Source: CAYLPU01 sp964385635
GTDB taxonomy: Bacteria; Chloroflexota; Anaerolineae; B4-G1
Length of the DNA stretch: 27,644 nt
Direction of reading: 5' to 3'
NCBI GenBank assembly: GCA_964385635.1
Contig: CAYLPU010000069.1
Span: 1-27,644, forward strand
Within the stretch, counting starts at the first letter, position 1. Each line of letters starts with the position of its first letter. Shown one piece after another: positions 23,115-27,644 of the stretch. The notes beneath the pieces are model-generated. The model saw only the letters and a program-made list of their open reading frames with translations. It had not been told where the DNA came from and ran no database searches. A program made the position numbers and the translations under genes.

Positions 23115-23771
23115 CTAGAGCGCCAGCGATTCCTCTATTCTGCTGTAGAGCAACGGTTTCCAATGGCCGCTCTGCTCCGACGCCCAACCGGGGCAAATCG
23201 TCTGTGCATAGTCCCTGTGTCCGGCTATCTGGTCAATGCGGGTGATGCCGGGCAACATGTCTGACTGGATGGCCCAGGCTGCGACTCTGGTGGCCGCGTC
23301 CAGTTGTGCGTCCGGCGGTCTGTGAATATGCAATGACCCGGCGAGACCGACGGACAGGTGTGTGTTCTTGTGTCCTGTGTGGTCGTGCCAACATCCCTCC
23401 TCCAGGTCCAGGCACCACAATACCTCGCCTGTCTGCGTGACCCAGATTGTGTACGGGATGCTCGGCCGGCCGCTACCTTTCTGGATGTAGTAGCCTGCGG
23501 TGGCGTGTGGGCTGTTGGACAGTGTGTGGTGGAACGTCAAGCCGTCGATCTGGTCCAGCCCGCGCTTCCACCATCCGTTACTCAGTAGACCGGGACACTG
23601 ATCGTTAAGCGGCAATTCTGCCCGGATGTCCCTGTCCCACGGCAGGCGGGGGGGCTGTTTCTCCAATTGCTCGACTTGTATGTCATTGGCGGTGATCTGG
23701 TATTCGTTTGTCCCATCTGTGACTACGAGGGTCACACTGCCACTGAGGTCTAGTGTTATGTCGCTTGCCAT
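23115..23771 (-). CDS. N-acetylmuramoyl-L-alanine amidase (amidase_2/PGRP type) with unknown N-terminal module
   Basis: Predicted zinc amidase that cuts between MurNAc and the stem peptide. 218 residues. Residues 45-200 form the amidase_2 domain: LTFHHTL with Zn ligand His81, YYIQKGSGRPSIPYTIWV core strands (in part), HLSVGLAGS, and AGHRDYAQTICPG with Zn ligands His185 and Cys193; the 8-residue spacing equals that of T7 lysozyme. Residues 2-36 are a short module (DLSGSVTLVVTDG ... ITANDIQVEQ) almost the same as that of the neighbouring gene. There is no signal peptide or membrane segment. ATG 23771 has AGGAGG upstream. It is 33 nt downstream of the C39-like gene on the same strand, so the two probably form an operon. 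Confidence 0.87.
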   Translation of the reverse strand: MASDITLDLSGSVTLVVTDGTNEYQITANDIQVEQLEKQPPRLPWDRDIRAELPLNDQCPGLLSNGWWKRGLDQIDGLTFHHTLSNSPHATAGYYIQKGSGRPSIPYTIWVTQTGEVLWCLDLEEGCWHDHTGHKNTHLSVGLAGSLHIHRPPDAQLDAATRVAAWAIQSDMLPGITRIDQIAGHRDYAQTICPGWASEQSGHWKPLLYSRIEESLAL

Positions 23772-23797
23772 ATTTCCTCCTGTCTTTTGTGAAAGGT

Positions 23798-23816
23798 GCA
23801 CACCTTAGTCGTGTGC
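23798..23816 (-). other. Hairpin between the two hydrolase genes
   Basis: GCACAC and GTGTGC form a 6-bp stem with a 7-nt loop that includes the stop codon of the upstream C39-like gene. No T run; may tune coupling between the two genes. Confidence 0.4.
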
Positions 23817-24551
23817 TACATCCCACATCCTGGCTCCCATCACTGTGCGCGCCACTTTGGTGCTTCTACCCTCTCTCAGCGCTGTCTCGTGGAGCCAGAT
23901 CGGGTTGAAGTACGTGAGCACGCTGGTGTATGACCCGGTCCAGGGGTCCATGACCAGCAAGTCATCCTCGATTCCGTCAGCCGGGTCGGGTTTGTAGTCA
24001 ATAGCCAGCACGAAGTGTTGGTCCACCCGCGGCGTTTGTGGCTTGAAGTCAACCTCAACGACGACCGGCTGCCGTTCAAGAAGTGTCTTCAGCAACCCCA
24101 GGTCAACCGCCCGGCTTCGCCAGTCAATGAAAGAGGTCTCATTGCGATTGTACATCGGCGACCAGAACACCCTGTCCTTATGCCACACGAGCCGCTCGCA
24201 CGCCCTGGTAACTCGGGATGGGTGGCCGAGCAGGTCACCGACGAATGCGCCCTCTTGGCCAATCTTCTGAGCGAAGCGCCTGGGGTTGGTGTCATACCCT
24301 GCCCACATGGCCAGCGAGGCCAGCGCGGTGACAAGACACCCCGCCTGGCAGAACGTGAGTGTGCCATCCGGCGAATATCGCTGGTTTCTCCACGGATCCG
24401 AGCACTGCCCGAATTGCGGTGGCTTCTCTGTCGCCAACTCCTCGACTATCCGTTCGACTTGTATGTCACTGGCGGTGATCCGGTATTTGCTTCTTCCGTC
24501 TGTGACCACGAGGGTCACGGTGCCACTGAGATCTAGCGCTATTTTTCCCAT
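23805..24551 (-). CDS. C39-like cysteine peptidase with the same N-terminal module
   Basis: 248 residues. From about residue 48 it looks like a papain-fold peptidase of the C39_2 type: FGQCSDPWRNQRYS, FCQAGCLVTALASLAMWAGYDTNP with likely nucleophile Cys72, then VDQHFVLAIDY with His179 and LLVMDPWTGSY with Asp202. Such domains often cleave peptides in cell walls or leader peptides; the actual substrate here is unknown. Residues 4-35 (ALDLSGTVTLVVTDG ... ITASDIQVER) match the start of the amidase, and the DNA is also alike there. No signal peptide or membrane helix is seen. ATG 24551 has AGGAGG a few bases upstream. It is the first gene of the minus-strand pair; I see no clear promoter. Confidence 0.7.
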   Translation of the reverse strand: MGKIALDLSGTVTLVVTDGRSKYRITASDIQVERIVEELATEKPPQFGQCSDPWRNQRYSPDGTLTFCQAGCLVTALASLAMWAGYDTNPRRFAQKIGQEGAFVGDLLGHPSRVTRACERLVWHKDRVFWSPMYNRNETSFIDWRSRAVDLGLLKTLLERQPVVVEVDFKPQTPRVDQHFVLAIDYKPDPADGIEDDLLVMDPWTGSYTSVLTYFNPIWLHETALREGRSTKVARTVMGARMWDVAHD

Positions 24552-24903
24552 GCTTCCTCCTATTTCTTCCGCAAGGCGTGTTGCTCAGCCTGTCGAGCAC
24601 GGTGCGAAGGGCTTCAATGTATGTCATTCGTGACTGCCCTTATGACATCTTCGCCCAGACCGATGGACATCAATGCTGATGACTGTTGACGCTGGTACTT
24701 TGGAGTTTTGCTCCCAAAACAGCGATTGTGCCAGAAGCGGCCCAGGCTCAAATAGTGTACCAGCGTTTACCGGACCTGTCAAATCACTCACTGCCTGCTC
24801 CGGTCCCTCTGCGGCGCGGGGCTTATGTCGTCAGTATCCCCTGGACGATTAGACGTCGTTTCCGAGCTTGACTGCCCGCTTCTGCCGCACCACTTGGTTA
24901 GCC
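24552..24903. other. Spacer with repeat debris, no gene seen
   Basis: No reading frame here has a start, SD and recognisable protein. It contains a CCTTCG-type dispersed repeat (24583-24615, minus strand) and a perfect hairpin GTTTTG-CTCC-CAAAAC (24705-24720). The promoter of the two minus-strand hydrolase genes should lie here but I cannot point to it. Confidence 0.5.
24583..24615 (-). repeat. CCTTCG-type dispersed repeat
   Basis: The minus strand reads GAAGCCCTTCG followed by GTGCTCGACAGGCTGAGC, the same core elements (CCCTTCG, then AGGCTGAGC) as in the repeats at 11887 and 25893. Confidence 0.45.
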
Positions 24904-25129
24904 TCACAGGGCATCATTGGGCACACCGCCCTTCCTGCGGAACGTGATGATGGGCAGCCAGCCCGATGTCCATAGGCAGATCCATCCGGCCCACTCGAGC
25001 GCTTGGGAGCCCGGTCGGCGAAGCAAGAAGGCCAGGATGAACTGCGCGACCGTCAGCGGGCCTGAGATGGCGCACAGCAGATAGGGATGCAGGCCCTGCC
25101 AGCGCCGGGGTTTTGGCGTCGCCAGACAG
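24904..25129 (-). pseudogene. Fragment of an isoprenylcysteine carboxyl methyltransferase (ICMT)-family membrane protein
   Basis: One minus-strand frame encodes HPYLLCAISGPLTVAQFILA, then AGWICLWTSGWLPIITFRRKGGVP, two membrane segments that match the N-terminal part of ICMT-like methyltransferases. The frame ends in TGA just after RRKGGVP, where family members continue into the conserved TTVLVDSGIYAIVRHPQ catalytic region. An in-frame stop also lies just upstream of 25129, with no ATG, GTG or TTG start. It is therefore a remnant of about 75 codons, cut at both ends. Confidence 0.6.
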
Positions 25130-25224
25130 CGGCGTCAAACCGCCGCGATTGGACAAACTCACTGAATTGGAGTACATTACCCCCATCTATTCGCTCACCG
25201 CCAACCGTGCCGAGGAGACCCACG

Positions 25225-27090
25225 ATGAGTCATTGCCCCAGTTGCGGACGGTACGTCGGGCCGCACGAGGCCTGTCCCTACTGTGGTGCCCGCCTGACCG
25301 GGCGGATTCCCATCCGCATCGTCAAGATTACCGCCGTCCTGCTCGCCACCGTGGGACTCGCCGCCCTCTGGTTCGCCGCCACCCGCGCCGAGGTGCCCCT
25401 GATTCAGATCGGCCAGGCCGGCGCGACGATGAACATGGCCTACGTGCGCATCCAGGGATACTGCACCCGCGCCCCCTCCTACGATCCCGAAAGCGGCTAT
25501 CTCAGCCTCTGGATCGAGGACGACACGGGGGAGATATACGTCTCGGCCTACCGGGCGGAGACGCAGCAGATCATTGAGCAGGGCCGCATACCCGCGCTGG
25601 GCGACCAGGTCGAGGTGGCCGGCACTCTGCGCATACGCGAGGAGTTTCTGTCGCTCACCATAAACGTACCCGAGCAACTCAAAATCACCCGCGCCGAACC
25701 GGTGGACCGCGACATCGGCACCATCGTACCGGGGGACCAATACCTGCGCGTGCGAGTGCGCGGCCAGGTGCGCAGCATCTACGAGCTCTACCAGGGGCTG
25801 ACGCTGATCACCGTCCGCGACTCCACCGGCTCCATCCCCATCGTTGTGACTGACGACCTGATCGCACTCGGCAGTGTCACCCCCACCGTTCGGCTGAGCC
25901 CTTCGGCGCTGAGCGCTCAGGGCGAAGCGGCTCACGGCGAAGCCTTGACCACGGGCCAGTCTGTCGAGGTCGTGGCGACCGTCTCGCTGTACGGCGACAC
26001 GCTCCAACTCGTACCCGCCTCCGTCGCCGACATCGTGCCGCTCAGCCAACCGGTGGACATCGCCAGCGAGAGACAGATCGGCGAACTGACAGCGGCCAAC
26101 GTGGGCCAACTGGTCGTCGTGCGCGGCACCGTCACCGAGGTGGACCCCTTCTCCTCCGGCGTCAGGATCACGTTGGACGACAACACCGGCGCGATCATCT
26201 TGCTCCTGTGGCAGTCAGTCTACGACGGGATGCGCAATACGGCGGAGCCAGAGATCGGCGCGGAGGTGCAGGTGCAGGGGGAGATCTCTCAGTACCGGGG
26301 TGAACTGGAAGTGGTGCCCGAACTGTCCCAGGACGTGCAGGTGCTCGTCGCCGCCACCGCCGACACTCACACGCCTGAACCCACCCCCACGTCAGCCAAC
26401 ACACCCGCGCCGACACTCACCCCCACGTCAGCCAACACACCCGCGCCGACACTCACCCCCACGCTGGCTGCGACCCCAACGCCTGCGGTGACCCTGATGC
26501 CCATCGGGTCCATCGCCGCCGGCCGCACCGGTGAGGCGGTGACGGTGGAGGGCACGGTCGTCGGCACGGCAAGTTTCTCGGCCGGCTTCAGGTTCACGCT
26601 GGACGACGGCACGGGTCAGATCGTGCTCCTGATGTGGCACAGCGTCTACGACGACTGCTGGGACGCACCGGAGATCAACCTGGGTGCGAAGGTGCGCGCT
26701 ACGGGTGAAGTCGGCCAGTACGAGGGGGAGTTGCAGATCCAGCCATATACCGGGGAAGACGTGAAAGCCATAGAGGGTGCAGCCACCTGGGCCACCCCGC
26801 GAGAGACCGGCTCTCTCACAGACGCCGACGCGGGCCAGCGGGTGATGATCGAGGGGGAGGTCGTCCGCGTGGAGGGGCTGTCCAGCGCGGTGAAGGTGTT
26901 CCTCAACGACGGCACTGGCGAGGTACTCGTCTTTGTCTGGCGTACAGTCCTCGACCGCATCGCCAATAACGCCGCGCTGGGCACGGAGGGCAGCCGCGTG
27001 CGCGTCGTCGGCACAGTGGAGGTGTACAAGGGCGATCTGGAGGTCGTGCCAGCGCTGCCCAACGATGTGGTGGTATTGGAGATACCGTAG
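25225..27090 (+). CDS. Zinc-ribbon, membrane-anchored protein with five OB-like repeats
   Basis: 621 residues. CPSCG and CPYCG (Cys 4, 7, 17, 20) form a short zinc ribbon. One membrane helix follows (about 31-51, VKITAVLLATVGLAALWF), so the rest is likely outside the membrane. Then come repeated OB-fold-like beta units: two divergent ones (about 68-150 and 155-275) and three closely alike at about 286-372, 427-512 and 528-618. Those three share G-x-x-V-x-V-x-G-x-V, LDDGTG-x-I-x-L-x-W and a G-x-L-E/Q-V-x-P ending. A Pro/Thr/Ala linker (about 378-420) separates the third and fourth. ATG 25225 has GAGGAG 7 nt upstream. OB folds of this kind bind nucleic acid or sugars in other proteins; no function can be assigned. 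Confidence 0.75.
   Translation: MSHCPSCGRYVGPHEACPYCGARLTGRIPIRIVKITAVLLATVGLAALWFAATRAEVPLIQIGQAGATMNMAYVRIQGYCTRAPSYDPESGYLSLWIEDDTGEIYVSAYRAETQQIIEQGRIPALGDQVEVAGTLRIREEFLSLTINVPEQLKITRAEPVDRDIGTIVPGDQYLRVRVRGQVRSIYELYQGLTLITVRDSTGSIPIVVTDDLIALGSVTPTVRLSPSALSAQGEAAHGEALTTGQSVEVVATVSLYGDTLQLVPASVADIVPLSQPVDIASERQIGELTAANVGQLVVVRGTVTEVDPFSSGVRITLDDNTGAIILLLWQSVYDGMRNTAEPEIGAEVQVQGEISQYRGELEVVPELSQDVQVLVAATADTHTPEPTPTSANTPAPTLTPTSANTPAPTLTPTLAATPTPAVTLMPIGSIAAGRTGEAVTVEGTVVGTASFSAGFRFTLDDGTGQIVLLMWHSVYDDCWDAPEINLGAKVRATGEVGQYEGELQIQPYTGEDVKAIEGAATWATPRETGSLTDADAGQRVMIEGEVVRVEGLSSAVKVFLNDGTGEVLVFVWRTVLDRIANNAALGTEGSRVRVVGTVEVYKGDLEVVPALPNDVVVLEIP
25893..25944 (+). repeat. In-frame imperfect hairpin with CCCTTCGG core
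   Basis: Centred on the perfect palindrome CTGAGCGCTCAG (25909-25920), with outer arms TGAGCC...CTTCG and CGAAG...GGCTCA pairing apart from small bulges. It encodes LSPSALSAQGEAAHGEA in the second OB unit, between two predicted strands. Confidence 0.55.
26383..26467 (+). repeat. 36-nt tandem repeat encoding the Pro/Thr linker
   Basis: A 36-nt unit starting ACCCCCACGTCAGCC begins at 26383 and 26419, with a third partial copy at 26455. It encodes TPTSANTPAPTL twice and should vary in copy number by slippage without breaking the frame. Confidence 0.85.
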
Positions 27091-27142
27091 CAGGAGAGCA
27101 GGGAAACGAGGTATCTTCTCAATATCTTGGGGCAAGGGCAGC

Positions 27143-27193
27143 GTAGGGCGGTTTTGCTAACCGCCACAGGGTCGGATAGCAAATCCGACCTAC
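27143..27193. repeat. Twin-hairpin palindromic element with complementary loops
   Basis: GGCGGTT-TTGCT-AACCGCC (27147-27165) and GGTCGGAT-AGCAA-ATCCGACC (27170-27190) are two perfect hairpins 4 nt apart. GTA/TAC closes both at the outside. The two loops, TTGCT and AGCAA, are exact reverse complements. The minus-strand gene that ends here takes its stop codon (CTA on plus, 27190-27192) from the element. It also lies where two genes converge, so it may act as a terminator. Confidence 0.75.
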
Positions 27194-27549
27194 TGCTCCA
27201 TGCGGCTCACCATCTTCTGCAACTCAGCGTTGACCCGGCGTAGGGCGGAGAGCAGATGGGGCTGCGCCTCTTGCCAGGCCTGTTCGCCCGCTGCGCGAGC
27301 CGATTCAGCCGCCTTCTCCACCTCACCACACATCCTCTGCGCTTCCGGCGTGGTACTGGCTTCCTGGGTCGCCTGGTGGATTTCGCTGGCCATCGCTTCC
27401 AGGCCATCTCGCATATCTTGCACGTGTTGGCGATTCTCCTCGCTCTCCCAGGCGGTGTGGAAGGCGGTGGCCAGGCTCTCGCCCAGCGCCCGGAATTGAT
27501 CGCCGACTTCGCGCCATGTTTCGCTGACAACCTCTTGCTCACCGGTCAT
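27190..27549 (-). CDS. Small, charged helical protein of unknown function
   Basis: 119 residues with no recognised family. The sequence is almost all helix-forming, rich in Glu, Ala and Gln, with heptad-like spacing (TWREVGDQFRALGESLATAF, HVQDMRDGLEAMASEIHQAT, LLSALRRVNAELQKMVSRM, quoted for recognition), so an amphipathic coiled coil or apolipoprotein-like fold is likely. No membrane segment or signal peptide. An upstream ATG at 27606 is in frame, but ATG 27549 has GAGGAG 7 nt before it and starts the regular part, so I chose it. Its stop lies in the twin-hairpin element. Confidence 0.6.
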   Translation of the reverse strand: MTGEQEVVSETWREVGDQFRALGESLATAFHTAWESEENRQHVQDMRDGLEAMASEIHQATQEASTTPEAQRMCGEVEKAAESARAAGEQAWQEAQPHLLSALRRVNAELQKMVSRMEQ

Positions 27550-27587
27550 AACACGCTCCTCATTCTGCCATCCACCCCTCCAAACCA

Positions 27588-27606
27588 TGACACTATCATG
27601 TGTCAA
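27588..27606 (-). promoter_or_regulatory. TTGACA box overlapped by an inverted repeat upstream of the small helical gene
   Basis: The minus strand has TTGACA (27606-27601), and TGACAC / GTGTCA (27588-27593 with 27600-27605) form a perfect 6-bp dyad over it. This could be a -35 box with an operator, but no good -10 is seen 16-18 nt further on. Confidence 0.35.
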
Positions 27607-27644
27607 GCACTACCTTGCATGGGCCGCCCCCGAGACGGGGACTG

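Noticed and set aside
24914..25186. A 90-codon minus-strand frame with an ATG
   Set aside because: A different frame of the same DNA encodes recognisable ICMT membrane segments, so this one is a shadow.
25195..26109. A 304-codon minus-strand frame opposite the OB-repeat gene
   Set aside because: Shadow frame with no domain; the plus strand has zinc ribbon, membrane helix and repeats.

Overview
The window is a GC-rich stretch of bacterial chromosome. It most likely comes from a Chloroflexota (Anaerolineae-like) genome, though this is inference from gene content and style, not a database match. Pointers are the mreBCD-mrdA and minCDE-rodA clusters with a DUF2723 membrane glycosyltransferase between them, extended -10 promoters with weak -35 boxes, and many short-period repeats inserted in spacers and in genes.

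Layout. 1-5927 (+): 3' end of an alpha/beta hydrolase, glmS (glucosamine-6-P synthase), a second full-length GlmS-type paralogue, a GT4-type glycosyltransferase and a VanZ-like membrane protein; the last three genes overlap or abut. 5860-6618 (-): scpA, convergent with and overlapping the VanZ gene. 6758-17606 (+): a cell-shape and division block: mreB, mreC, mreD, mrdA (PBP2), a large DUF2723 membrane protein, then after a promoter minC, minD, minE and a divergent rodA/ftsW-type SEDS gene. 17607-17795 is a strongly structured spacer. 17796-22985 (+): 7TM-PAS histidine kinase, glnS, gltX and tRNA-Gln(CUG). 23115-24551 (-): two small cell-wall-hydrolase-like proteins (amidase_2 type and C39-like cysteine peptidase) that share a near-identical N-terminal module. 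24552-25224: spacer with repeat debris and a broken ICMT-family fragment. 25225-27090 (+): membrane-anchored zinc-ribbon protein with five OB-like repeats. 27190-27549 (-): small helical protein.

How the genes fit together. GlmS makes glucosamine-6-P for the UDP-GlcNAc used in peptidoglycan. MreBCD, PBP2 and the SEDS protein form the elongation machinery, and MinCDE places the division site. The DUF2723 and GT4 proteins probably act on envelope or secreted glycans. glnS, gltX and tRNA-Gln form a compact aminoacylation cluster implying direct Gln-tRNA charging.

Most interesting points: short-period (7- and 8-nt) degenerate repeat arrays that lie in frame inside two proteins and supply the glnS stop codon and the gltX ribosome-binding site; a SEDS protein lacking the PSExxK glutamate and lysine; a mreD gene whose only well-placed start is ATC; two lytic proteins sharing an unrecognised N-terminal module without signal peptides; and a twin-hairpin element with complementary loops that provides a gene's stop codon.
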